Below, piece by piece: positions 24,522-35,195 of a DNA stretch of 64,000 nt. The notes beneath the pieces are model-generated. The model did not search any database. It was not told where the DNA came from and saw only the letters and a list, made by a program, of their open reading frames with translations. The DNA lies in assembly GCF_042186555.1 (NCBI RefSeq), contig NC_133333.1:219291757-219355756 (forward strand), given 5' to 3'. The stretch comes from Aquarana catesbeiana (lineage: Eukaryota > Chordata > Amphibia > Anura > Ranidae). How positions within the stretch are numbered: position 1 is the first letter of the stretch; each line of letters begins with the position of its first letter. Position numbers and translations under genes: made by a program.

Positions 24522-24827
24522 CTGAAATTCACAAGGACAAAGACCTGACATTAGTATATAATGGGAGACATTTAATTAAGCAGTTGGGTGCCAACATGCA
24601 ATTTGTGTCTGTGTTCGGGTCTACTAGTGCGGCAGATAGTGACTGTCTGCCTCTTTTCTCTGTTGTGCCACCAATGGTCAGCACTTATCTAGTGATGGCA
24701 TTTAACCTCAGATCTGTCACAGATCTCTTAAAGCTGAACTCCAGCCAGAGGGAATAAAATATCATCAAGAGGCTTCCTGACCTCATTCAACACTGCTGTG
24801 TGCTTGTTTCTACAGAACGTTCTTCCA

Positions 24828-25125
24828 CACTTTATTGCCCCCCCACTTATGCCCGATGCCACTCTTTATTGTCCCCCCAGTTGAAACACTTATGCCCGCT
24901 ATCGCTCTTTGTCTCCCAGAGGTGCCACTTATTCCCCGGTCCCCCAGACGCTATCACTCTTTATTGACCCCCAGACATGCCACTTATGCGCGCTGTTACT
25001 CTTTATTGTCCCTCAGACGTGCCACTTATGCCCGCTGTCACTCTTTATTGTCCCCCAGACGCGCCACTTATGCGCGCTGTTACTCTTTATTGTCCCTCAG
25101 ACGTGCCACTTATGCCTGCTGTTTT
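24828..25125. repeat. 42-bp minisatellite
   Basis: About six to seven imperfect units containing CTCTTTATTGTCCC and GTGCCACTTATGCCCGCTGT. Reading frames through it on the plus strand are repeat artefacts. Confidence 0.85.
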
Positions 25126-25129
25126 TTGG

Positions 25130-25655
25130 CTGTGGTTTGTGCGACCAGGCGCTGCTATTTTTACCCTTTGTAGGAATGGCTACCAGATACATAACCTCCT
25201 CTGTGTAGTTTATAGAAAAAACAGTAATGCTCTTATGTCATGCTTCCTTCTGCTTGCAGGTACTATCTCCACCACACACAGTCATGACTCCCCATGACTA
25301 AGCTCCGGGGGGGCAGAGTGAAATGCGTTGGGGGCGTGGTCTGGTCGGAGTCCAGACTGAGGTTGCCACTCTATTCACCTCCATAGGACACCACAGATGT
25401 GCGGCTTCCATGGTCTACCTCTTTCTTTCATGATACAAGAGATGGTCAGAGACTTGTGAACATGTATGAACCCAGCAGCGGTGATCGCAGCGATCTGTCA
25501 TTATAGTGAACGGGACAGACGGCCGCACCTACCCTCTGCAGGAATCTCTGATTCCTGCCGCTTCGATTCGCACTGGCCTAAATCGCCGGTGTGAATGTAG
25601 ACTTACAGTTTCATTGAGATAAGCAGCAACTGTGACAGTTATCATTCATAGTGTG
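25130..25655. other. intronic sequence with hairpin-GAAATGCG motif
   Basis: 25290-25335 holds ATGACTAAGCTCCGG, a GC-rich hairpin and GTGAAATGCGTTGGGGG. It resembles the hairpin-GAAACGCG motif at 19.06 and 62.86 kb. No gene seen. Confidence 0.4.
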
Positions 25656-25664
25656 CCATGTCTA

Positions 25665-26017
25665 AGGCTCCACTCACACCCAGGCGATTTGAATCACGGG
25701 CAAAATCGCCGCAATTCCAGAATCACTGCAAAACGCAGAACACATTTGTGATGCCGTTATTTCTTAAACCCCAAACGAGGGGCGATTTTGCTGTGATTGT
25801 CGAGCCACAAATCGTGCTACAAGTGCAGCACAAATCGCGTCCGCAAATGCTCCTGGCTCTGTGCCAAGATTTGGTACCTGAGCTTCAATTAGTGCGGAGG
25901 GAGGTCTATTCAAATGAATGGTGCTGCTCCAAAAATGCTCAACTACAAAATGAAAAATAAAATAAATAATGAGCGGCTGCAGCTGTCGCTAAAGATCGCT
26001 CAGGTGTGCATGGAGCC
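25665..26017. mobile_element. MITE with AAGGCTCCACTCACACC ends
   Basis: The left end CTAAGGCTCCACTCACACC and right end GGTGTGCATGGAGCCTTAG are inverse. The interior is rich in GATTTT/AAAATCGC and GTGCAGC palindromic words. No coding capacity. Confidence 0.75.
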
Positions 26018-26653
26018 TTAGGGGTGTCTGTAGATAAAATCAAACTGTGCAGCTTTGACTAAAGTTGGATAATACCCTTGTTATAGGTGTAGGCCATTTA
26101 CGTACCTCCAGAAGCCAGGCAGAAAAATTCCCAGAGATGGCATCATCCCATCCTGCTTTGTTGCTAGGACAATGCTAAGACACTCCCAGCTGTTACTGCT
26201 CACTCCCTCCATCACAAGAGCGAACTTTCAATTCCCATACATGTGTAGTCACCATCTCCTCCAACACAACATCACAGAGCTCAGAGCTACTGGGATCGGT
26301 TGGGAGTGTCTTAGCAATGTCCCAGCAACAAAGCAGGTTAGGATGGTGCCAGCTCTAGGAGTTTTTTGGCCAGACTTAAGGAGGTACGTGAATGGCTTAC
26401 ACCTATAGCAAGGACATTATTCAACTTTGATCAAAGCTGCACAGTTTGATTTTATCTACATACACCCCTTATCTGCTTAGGCTGTTTTTTGGTAAAGGTG
26501 AGCTAACCCTTTAAAAATCGAAGGGTTTAGTTCTGCTTAATTATAACTGTGACGGAGTCCAGGACATAAAAGGACTTGAAGCCGTTTTCCTGGCAGTCCT
26601 TACATGGATTTTATTAAGAAATTATACAAACACCACGTAGAAATGTTTCTCAC

Positions 26654-26792
26654 GTTTAACAAACTTGCGCAGATCGGTGCGCTCCTCCAGACGGGTCTGT
26701 AAGTTCAGGAACTCCCGGTACCTCCGATTAACAGTGTGATACGCCATTGGCTGCAGGGTGCCCAGCGATTGGCTGTCCAGGGCCGTGTCATA
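26654..26792 (-). CDS. snx19: snx19 coding exon (PX core with RRYREF)
   Basis: The exon reads YDTALDSQSLGTLQPMAYHT then VNRRYREFLNLQTRLEERTD and LRKFVK. The R-R-Y-R-E-F motif carries the arginine that binds the 3-phosphate of phosphatidylinositol 3-phosphate in canonical PX domains. The acceptor is TCTCTCCTGCAG at 26793-26804 and the donor C|GTGAGA at 26653, phase 1. It follows the first coding exon after 16.5 kb of intron. The match to vertebrate SNX19 is close throughout. Confidence 0.95.
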
Positions 26793-27062
26793 CTGCAGGA
26801 GAGATGACAGAATGAACAGGCTGCATGTACCAACTTCTTCCAAAACTTAAGTAACATTTTTATCATTAACCACTTGCTTACTGGGCACCTAAACCCCCCT
26901 CCTGCCCAGACCAATTTTCAGCTTTTAGCGCTGTCACTCTTTGAATGACAATTGCGCGGTCATACAACACTGTACCCAAATGAAATTTTTATCATTTTTT
27001 TCCCACAAATGGAGCTTTCTTTTGGTGGTATTTGATCACCTCTGCGGTTTTTATTGTTTGTT

Positions 27063-27422
27063 TGTTTTTTTTTTTTTAAATAATTTCTGGGTATTTATTT
27101 TTATTATTATTTATTTCAGGTACTTATATAGCGCCGTCAATTTACGCAGCGCTTTACATATACATTGTCCATTCACATCAGTCCCTACACCCTCAAGGAG
27201 CTTACAATCTAAGGTCCCTAACTCACATTCATACAAACTAGGGACAATTTTAAACAGGATCCAATTAACCTACCAGCATGTCTTTGGAGTGTGGGAGGAA
27301 ACCCACGCAGACACAGGGAGAACATGCAAACTCCAGGCAGGTAGTGCCGTGGTTGGGATTCGAACCAGCTACCCTTCTTACTGCTAGGTGAGAGTGCTAC
27401 CCACTACACCACTGTGCCGCCT
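27063..27422 (-). mobile_element. tRNA-derived SINE with 17-bp TSD
   Basis: On the minus strand the head (27421 down) has an A-box-like GTGTAGTGGGTAGC and a B box GGTTCGAATCCC, the internal RNA polymerase III promoter of a tRNA. A body follows with TTTGCATGTTCTCCCTGTGT and TTTCCTCCCACACTCC, then a tail GTAAAGCGCTGCGTAAATTG of the L2/CR1 type. The target GGTTTTTATTGTTTGTT is duplicated (27046-27062, 27423-27439). It interrupts the TTAA element at 26866-28185, so it is younger. Confidence 0.92.
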
Positions 27423-27551
27423 GGTTTTTATTGTTTGTTAAAAAAAATAAATTAATTAAAAAGACAGATTTTTTTTTTTTTTAAATACAAAACCGTTTTA
27501 TATTTTGTTAATAAATTTTGCAAACGGATATTTTTTCTCCTTCATTGATGT

Positions 27552-27840
27552 ACGCTGATGAGGCTACACTGATGGGCACCGATAGGCTGCACTGATGGGC
27601 ACTGATAAGGCGACACTAATGGGCACCGATAGGTGGCATTGGTGGGCACTAATATGTGGCACTGATAGGTGGCAGTGATGGGCACTGATCGGCACTGGTA
27701 GGTGACACTGATAGGCAGCACTGCTAGGTGGCACTGATGAGGCACTGATTGGCGGCACGGATTGCTGGCACTTAAGTAACGTGGGCACTGATTGGTGGGC
27801 ACCAATTTGTGACGCTTGCAGGAGGTACTGGTGGGCACAT
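27552..27840. repeat. GGCACTGAT minisatellite
   Basis: Imperfect units of about 10-12 bp, such as GATGGGCACTGATAGGTGGC. The same type of array recurs at 46550-46690 inside a related TTAA element, so it belongs to the family. Confidence 0.85.
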
Positions 27841-28635
27841 AACATGCTGTCCCTGCAAACTGAAGCCGGTGATAGGCTTTTGTTCTTCTCACGCTGACAG
27901 CGCGAGAAGAAAAAAAAAAAATAAAAACTATTACCGATCCTCTGTTTACATTACGTGATCAGCTGTCATTGGCTGACAGCTGATCACTTGGTAAGGGACC
28001 GGGATCGACCCCTTACTCCGATCTGTAATCACCCGAGTCTCATTGACTCGGGTGATCACAGCGCGCGCCCCCTTCAGGGGGGCATGGCGAGGCTGCAAAG
28101 GGGAGGACGTCAATAGACGTACTCCCGGCAAAGCAGATCCGCACGTAGCCGTCATTCGGCTATAACGCGGATCTGAAGGAGTTAACATGAGAGAATCAGA
28201 CTGCACATTAACCACTTCAGCTCCGCAAGGTTCCTGACTAGAGCACTTTTTACAATTTGGCACTGCGTTGCTTTAACTGCTAATTGCGCGGTCATGCAAT
28301 GTTGTACACAAACAAAATTTGCGTACTTTTTTCCCACAAATAGAGCTTTCTTTTGATGGTATTTGATCACCTCTGCAGTTTTTATTTTTTGCACTATAAA
28401 ACGGAAAAAGACCGAAAATTTTGAAAAAAAAAAAAAAATGATATTTTCTACTTTTTGTTATAAAAAAAATCCAATAAACTCAATTTTAGTCATACATTTA
28501 GGCCAAAATGTATTCAGCCACATGTCTTTGGTAAAAAAAAAAAGTCAATAAGCGTATATTTATTGGTTTGCGCAAAAGTTATAGCGTCTACAAACTGGGG
28601 TACATTTTCTGGAATTTACACAGCTTTAAGTTTAT

Positions 28636-29169
28636 TATTGTTGTCTCCGCGCTCAGGATAATAGGTTGCAGCCTCCCCTAATTAGCTCCCTAAGGGGAAT
28701 AACAGTATTGAAAATGCAAAAAAATGAGGTGTATGGCACTACCTTGATTCTATCAAAATAAGGAATACAGGAAACTGTTGATAGGAGCAGTCTCCCTAAT
28801 GTGCAAAAAGTGTGCTCCCTTACCTAATTGATAGTGCTAAATAAAAATAAATATGGATATCCCAAATTTATCCACACAGAAAAATATATAAACATATAGT
28901 CACAAAAAGATGCATATAAATGTGTATATAAAAATAAAGATAAAAAGTTATCAAAAATTATATGATTAATTAGTTCTATATACCCGTGATGTACATAAAA
29001 ACCTAATCACACCTAAATAGTGAGAGTGCTGTGAAGTCCACAAATATGAAAACGTTCCAAGTAATGCCAAAAAATATGGGCTCCGTCCCTGATAGGAGCA
29101 GATCGGAGGTGGCAGAGCCCAGAGCAGGGCCTGTACAGCCAGCCACAGCTCGGCACATTGGTCCTTCCA

Positions 29170-29209
<40 letters not shown>

Positions 29210-29872
29210 GACCATTCCTTGGGAATCTGCTATTTATTAATTTTGATACGGACACTGAAGGATCGATCTGGATGATCTGAGCGGGTGGAGTAAGCTGCAG
29301 AGGCTTGTCGAGCCACGGATGGATTGCTGACATCACTCACGGATAACCATACATGCCTATCGCCCCTGCAGGGGTAACAGGAGCTGGTGAGTGGGGACCC
29401 GAAAGGGGGAGCACACAAGTCACCTGGATTTTTGAGCACAAGAGTCACCATGAACTTTTTGACTGACTTTGACCAACTTGAATATATTTTTATTTCTATT
29501 TATTATATTTTTTGGCATTACTTGGAACTTTTTCATATTTGTGGACTTCACAGCACTCTCACTATTTAGGTGTGATTAGGTTTTTATGTACATCACGGGT
29601 ATATAGAACTAATTAATCATATAATTTTTGATAACTTTTTATCTTTATTTTTATATACACATTTATATGCATCTTTTTGTGACCATATATTTATATATTT
29701 TTCTGTGTGGATAAATTTGGGATATCCATATTCATTTTTATTTAGCACTATCAATTAGGTAAGGGAGCACACTTTTTGCACACTAGGGAGACTGCTCCTA
29801 TCAATAGTTTCCTGTATTCCCTATTTTGATAGAATCAAGGTAGCGCCATACACCCCATTTTTTTTGCATTTT
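28636..29872. mobile_element. fold-back insertion, second example
   Basis: Inverted arms 28711-29080 and 29500-29872, about 370 bp each with few mismatches, flank a loop of about 420 bp that contains a CA microsatellite. To the left are 75 unique bases. Flanking TTTAAGTTTAT (28625-28635) and TTTTAGTTTAT (29869-29879) look like a short target duplication. Removing the insert joins TTTACACAGC to TAGTTTATGACTGCC. The layout equals that of 18278-19728. Confidence 0.8.
29171..29206. repeat. (CA)n microsatellite
   Basis: About 18 CA units in the loop of the fold-back insertion. Confidence 0.97.
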
Positions 29873-30062
29873 AGTTTATGACTGCCTATCTCATTTTTTG
29901 AGGTGCTAAAATGGCAGGGCAGTACAACCCCCCCCCCCCAAATGACCCCATTTTTGAAAGTAGACACCCCAAAGAAATTACTGAGAGGCATGTTGAGCCC
30001 ATTGAATATTTTATTTTTTTATCCCAAGTGATTGAATAATGACAAAAAAAAAAAAAATATTT

Positions 30063-31245
30063 TACAAAAAGTTGTCACTAAATGATATATTGCTCACACA
30101 TGCCATGGTTATATGCGGAATTGCACCCCAAAATACATTCTGCTGCTTCTCCTGAGTATGGGGATACAACATGTGTGGGACTTTTTGGGAGCCTAGCCGC
30201 GTACGGGGCCCCGAAAACCAATCACTGCCTTCAGGCTTTCTAAGGGCGTAAATTTTTTATTTCACTCCTCACTATCCTATCACAGTTTTGAAGGCCATAA
30301 AATGCCAAGATGGCACAAAACCCCCCAAAATGACCCTATTTTGGAAAGTAGACACCCCAAGCTATTTGCTAAGAGGCATGGTGAGTATTTTGCAGACCTC
30401 ATTTGTTTTTGAAAATGAAGAAAAAAAAGAAATATATATTTTTTTTCTTTTTTCAAAACTTTGTGACAAAAAGTGAGGTCTGCAAACTACTCACTATACC
30501 TCTCAGCAAATAGCTTGGGGTGTCTACTTTCCAAAATGGGGTCATCTGGGGGGGTTTTGTGCCATCTGGGCATTCCATGGCCTCCGAAACTGTGATAGGT
30601 AGTGAGGAGTGAAATAAAAAATTCACACCCTTATGCCCCGTACACACGATAGGATTTTCCGATGGAAAATGTGTGATAGGACCTTGTTGTCGGAAATTCC
30701 GACCGTGTGTAGGCTCCATCACACATTTTCCATAGGAATTTCCGACACACAAAGTTTGAGAGCTTGCTATAAAATTTTCTGACAACAAAATCCGTTGTCG
30801 GAAATTCCGATCGTGTGTACACAAATCCGACGCACAAAGTGCCACGCATGCTCAGAATAAATTAAGAGATGAAAGCTATTGGCTACTGCCCCGTTTATAG
30901 TCCCGATGTACGTGTTTTACGTCACCACGTTCAGAACAATCGGATTTTCCGACAACTTTGTGTGACCGTGTGTATGCAAGACAAGTTTGAGCCAACATCC
31001 GTCGGAAAAAATCCTAGGATTTTGTTGTCAGAATGTCCGATCAATGTCCGACCGTGTGTACAGGGCATTAGAAATCCTGAAGGCTGTGATTGGTTTTCAG
31101 GCCCCACACGCGGCTAGGCTCCCAAAAAGTGTCACACATGTGGTATCCCCGTACTCAGGAGAAGCAACAGATTGTATTTTGGGGTGTAATTTCACATATG
31201 CCCATGGCATGCTTTAGCAATATATCATTTAGTGACAACTTTGTG
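30063..31245. repeat. 415-bp inverted repeat inside piggyBac element
   Basis: The left arm of about 30066-30478 and the right arm of about 30480-30633 plus 31068-31245 are reverse complements; both include TTGTCACTAAATGATATATT and GGAGCCTAGCCGCGT. The right arm is split by the MITE at 30634-31067, and the left arm preserves the sequence without it. Confidence 0.88.
30634..31067. mobile_element. TWA-target MITE, TGCCCCGTACAC subfamily
   Basis: Ends TGCCCCGTACACACGATAGG and GACCGTGTGTACAGGGCA, TTA on both sides (30631-30633, 31068-31070). The empty site CCCTTAGAAA is readable in the opposite arm of the surrounding inverted repeat (about 30237-30247), proving a three-base TTA duplication. Confidence 0.92.
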
Positions 31246-32270
31246 CAAAACAAAACAAAAAAAAAGTGTCTTTTTTCCCGCAACTTGTGTCATAATATAA
31301 AATATTCCATGGACTCGACATGCCTCTCAGCAAATATCTTGGGGTGTCTACTTTCCAAAATTGGGTCATTTGGGGGGGGGGGGGGGGGTGAACTGTCCCA
31401 TTTGAAGACAAAGCCCTTTCTGACACTTTGTTTACATGAAAAAATATTTTTTTTTGCAAGAAAATTACTTAGAACCCCCAAACATTATATATTTTTTTTA
31501 AAGCAAAGGCCATACAGATTAAAATGGTGGGTGTTTGATTAATTTTTTTTTTTTTTGCTTTTTTATCTTACTTTTAAACTGTTCCTTTCATTTTTTTTTT
31601 ATCATTTTTATTGTTATCTCAGGGAATTTAAATATCTCCTATGATAGCAATAGGTAGGGTACTCTTTTTTTTTTAAAAATGGGGTCTATTAGACCCTAGA
31701 TCTCTTCTCTGCCCTCAAAGCATCTGACCACACCAAGATCGGTGTGATAAAATGCTTTCCCAATTTCCCAATGGCGCTGTTTACATCCGGCGAAATCTAA
31801 GTCATGAAATGCTTGTAGCTTACAGTTTCTTAGGCCATAGAGATGATTGGAGCCGTTCTGGTCTCTGATCAGCTCTATGGTCGGCTGGCCAAATCACCGG
31901 CTGCATTCTCAGATTCCCTGTTGGGACAGGAGAGCCAGAGAAAACCATGGAAGACGGTGGGGGGGGCATTCCCTCCCACTGCTTGTAAAAGCAGTCTAGA
32001 GGCTAATTAGCCGCTAGGATTGCTTTTAAATGAAAGGTGACCGCTGGCTGAAAAGAATAATACCAAGATGATACCTAAACCTGCAGGCATCATTCTGGTA
32101 TAACCACTCAAAGTACAGCAACATACCAGTACGTTGCTGGTCCTTGTTGGGCATATATTGTAATCTTTTCTTTCATGCAGCCTGTGGGCTGAATGAAAAA
32201 AAGAGATTGATCGGTGGGTATGCCCACCTTTAGAATACCTCCCTTCATCCACCCACTTCTAATGATGGGC
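31246..32270. other. piggyBac element interior, non-coding
   Basis: Poly-T/A tracts, a G run at 31371-31388, and a segment with GATGATACCTAAACCTGCAG resembling 50235-50275. No coding region recognised. Confidence 0.45.
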
Positions 32271-32279
32271 ATACATGCA

Positions 32280-32880
32280 TTTATATATGCCGAAGCATGG
32301 GGGCATCCGCCCCAAAAGTTAGGAGCAAATCGCTCCTACGCCCCTGCTGCCCCCATGCTTCGGCATATATGCTCTTTTTTTTAATTGTGGTGGTGAAATT
32401 ACCTCTGACAGCGCTGGAGTCACGGCTTTATGTATCGTGGGAGCAAACGCCGTTGCTGTCAAGATAAATAAATCCGCGCAGCAACTGAATGGCGTACCTG
32501 CTAAGCAAATGATGGTTAACAATAAAACAAAGTGACATTACAGTGTAACAGAAAGACTTACCATACCTACAAAGCAAATACAAAAAAAACATAGTAAAAA
32601 ATAAACATTTTTAGCGCAACCTGTGCCTAAAATATATATATGCCGAAGCATGGGGGCATCCACCCGCAAAAGGTAGGAGCAAATCGCTCCTCTGCCCCTG
32701 CTGCCCCCATGCTTCGGCATATATGCTCTTTTTTTTACTGTGGTGGTGAAATCACCTCCGACAGCGCTGGAGTCACGGCTTTATGTATCGTGGGAGCAAA
32801 CGCTGTTGCTGTCAAGATAAATAAATCCGCGCTGCAGCTGAATGGCGTACCTGAAAACAAAAAAATGGTTAACATTAAAA
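32280..32880. repeat. tandemly duplicated hairpin module
   Basis: Two direct copies about 350 bp apart each begin with a hairpin whose arms are ATATGCCGAAGCATGGGGGC and its complement (32284-32370 and 32637-32727). Each is followed by about 125 nearly identical bases containing GACAGCGCTGGAGTCACGGC and GTGGGAGCAAACGC. On the minus strand both keep the frame CADLFILTATAFAPTIHKAV (second copy CSADL at its start). The function is unknown. It lies 3' of the transposase within the piggyBac element. Confidence 0.8.
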
Positions 32881-33188
32881 TACAGTAAACAGTAAAGTAT
32901 AAAAAAATTACATACCTGAAAAGCAAACATGATAAAACATAACAACAATAAAACATTGCAGAATAGAATACAGTAAAAAAGAGCAGAACAATAGAGAGAG
33001 AGAACAATAAAACGACAACTATTTTTGTTTTTTTATTTTATATTTTTTTGTGTATTTTTTTACACTTATTTTTGTAACTGTAACTTTTGTAACTGTAACC
33101 GGTTCCAGGTTCGGGTCTCTCAAAATGCGATGGGATCTTGGGAGACCCTGTGAAAGTGTGCCTAGTCTGTGCAATGCTGTACCCTATG

Positions 33189-35195
33189 CTAATACTCAAC
33201 TAGTGTATGGTAGCGTTCAAAAAATTCACAAATGCAAAGACCAGGATTGTCAGGACAGGAGGGACAATAATAGCGTGTGTCACGCCTATATCCGCGCTTT
33301 CTACAGACACGTCATTTTCTTTGGGGGGCTCGTTGGGTAGGGGTACTCAGGAGGACATAAGGAAAATGCCTCTCATGTAGCCGGCTTACTGCATTTGGTT
33401 GGGGAAGGTGAGGTGGAGAACCGTCTGGAAACAGAAGGGCTCTGACGATCTCTTCCTGGAATTTAAGGAAGGATCCAGTCCGTCCTGAAGCTCTGTATAG
33501 CATATGAGCGTTCAGCAAAGCCAATTGATATAAGTATACAGACGACACTTTTTTATACCAGCGGCTGGCCTTACGGGCAACTAGGTACAGCGCCAACAAC
33601 TGGTCGTTGAGGTCCACCCCTCCCATATTTTGGTTATATTTGTGAACACAGAGGGGTTTCTCCACAACACCAGTCGCCGTAGTAATTTGGACCGTCGTGT
33701 CTGCATGAAGGGAGGTAAAAACGAAAACATTCTTATTGTCCCTCCACTTCATAGCGAGCAAATTATTACACCGCAAGCAGGCTCTCTCCCCCAGCCTAAG
33801 ATGGGAATCTACAAGCCGCTGGGGAAAGCCCCGGTGATTAGATCGCACGGTGCCACATGCTCCAATCTGATGTTTAAACAAGTGACTAAAAAGTGGCACG
33901 CTCGTATAATAATTGTCCACATATAAATGGTACCCCTTTCCGAATAAGGGTGACACCAAGTCCCACACTATCTTGCCAGCGCTTCCTATATAGTCAGGGC
34001 AGTTGATCGGCTCTACGTGACTATCTTTGCCCTCGTAAACCATAAAACTATATGTATAGGCTGTTGCCCTGTCACAGAGCTTATACATCTTGACCCCGTA
34101 TCTGGCACGCTTGCTGGGAAGGTACTGTTTGAATGACAAGCGGCCAGAAAACGTAATCATGGACTCATCAACGCAGACAACTTGATGGGGAGTAAACAAG
34201 TCTGCAAAACGTTGGTTGAAGTGGTTTACGAGGAGCCGAATTTTGTAGAGCCGATTGTATCCAAGGTCTCCACGAGGACGACAGAGTTCATTGTCATTGA
34301 AGTGCATGAACCGCAAAATCTGCTCGTATCGTGCCCTGGTCATGGAGGCAGAGAACAAGGGCATATGGTGAATTGGGTCAGTGGACCAATATGACCGCAA
34401 CTCACTCTTTTTGGTTATGCCCATGTTGAGGGAAAGGCCCAGAAAGATCTTAAATTCGGAAACCATAATTGGTTTCCAATCTCTGGCAAGGGAGGACTGG
34501 GGAATAGTGGCGATGTGTTGACCAGCATACAAATTGCTCTGGTCCACAATAGCTCTATAGAGATCTTCAGTGAAAAACAGCGAATAAAAATCAAGTGACG
34601 TAAAATCAATTGTTTCCACCTGAATGCTGGGTTGCCCAGTGAATGGGGGAAGTATGGCTGCTGCAGAAGTGGTGGGCTCCCAATTTGGATTGGCGAATGC
34701 AGCAGGAAGGGCACTATGGGCACGACGGGCCTGTGTTCGTCTTCTTGGTTGCAGCGGAACACTACTTGTGCTTGCCACCTCGCCAGCTTGAACTGCACTT
34801 ATGGGACTCGTCACGTCACCAAGTGTTACTGCAGTGCTGGATGTACGACCAGGGTGTACTAGGCCGCTGGTGCTTGCCAGGTCACCAGAAGGAATAGCGG
34901 CGCTAGTACTTCTCTGCTAAATACGAGAGCCCTGCGGTTCTTACACCTCAACAGCAGAAGAAGAAGTTTGGGGTCTGGTACGCATGACCTTAGCAGGGAC
35001 CACAACTCCGTCATCAGAGCTATCTGTCATGCAGCCGCTGCTGTCTACAGGATCGTATTCTGAGCCTGAATCTGACAGATGAGTGACTTCCTCTTCACTA
35101 TCTGTCATACTCAGAAACGTGTACGCCTCTTCACTAGTGTGCCTTCGATTTGCCACTTTGGGCTCTAAATTTAGTGGTACACTAGTGAGACTCAC
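33189..35195 (-). pseudogene. piggyBac (PGBD-type) transposase, nearly intact
   Basis: In its family this enzyme excises and inserts DNA at TTAA. The N-terminal acidic segment (35195-34941; MSLTSVPLNLEPKVANRRHT, then SMTDSEEEVTHLSDSGSEYD) ends at a stop and is out of frame with the main body. The main body is open from about 34920 to 33312. Its RNase-H-like core has the three catalytic Asp contexts VCVDESMITFSGR, LYVDNYYTSVPL and QNMGGVDLNDQL. After APQRK a single TGA (33312-33314) interrupts, and the same frame continues RVCRKRG, RYYCPSCPDNPGLCICEFF and ERYHTLVEY to a TAG at 33189-33191: the Cys-rich C-terminal zinc-binding domain. The TGA sits where a Cys is expected. Only two lesions are visible, so inactivation is recent. 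Confidence 0.93.

Larger units (their letters stand above)
26866..28185. mobile_element. piggyBac-like TTAA element, TTAACCACTT family
   Basis: Left TTAACCACTTGC at 26866 and right GAAGGAGTTAA at 28182-28185 are inverse, with TTAA at both outer edges. Diagnostic interior words are ACAATTGCGCGGTCATAC and CCCACAAATGGAGC, shared with elements at 28208, 40472 and 46242. It contains a nested SINE (27063-27422) and a minisatellite. No transposase of its own, so it would depend on a relative such as the one at 33189-35195. Confidence 0.85.

Noticed and set aside
27117..27421. Possible tRNA gene (B box GGTTCGAATCC on minus strand)
   Set aside because: The tRNA-like head continues into a SINE body and L2/CR1-type tail with a target duplication; no mature tRNA fold is evident.
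33312..33314. TGA in the piggyBac gene as a selenocysteine codon
   Set aside because: No SECIS element was recognised and no precedent in this family is known to me; a nonsense mutation is simpler.
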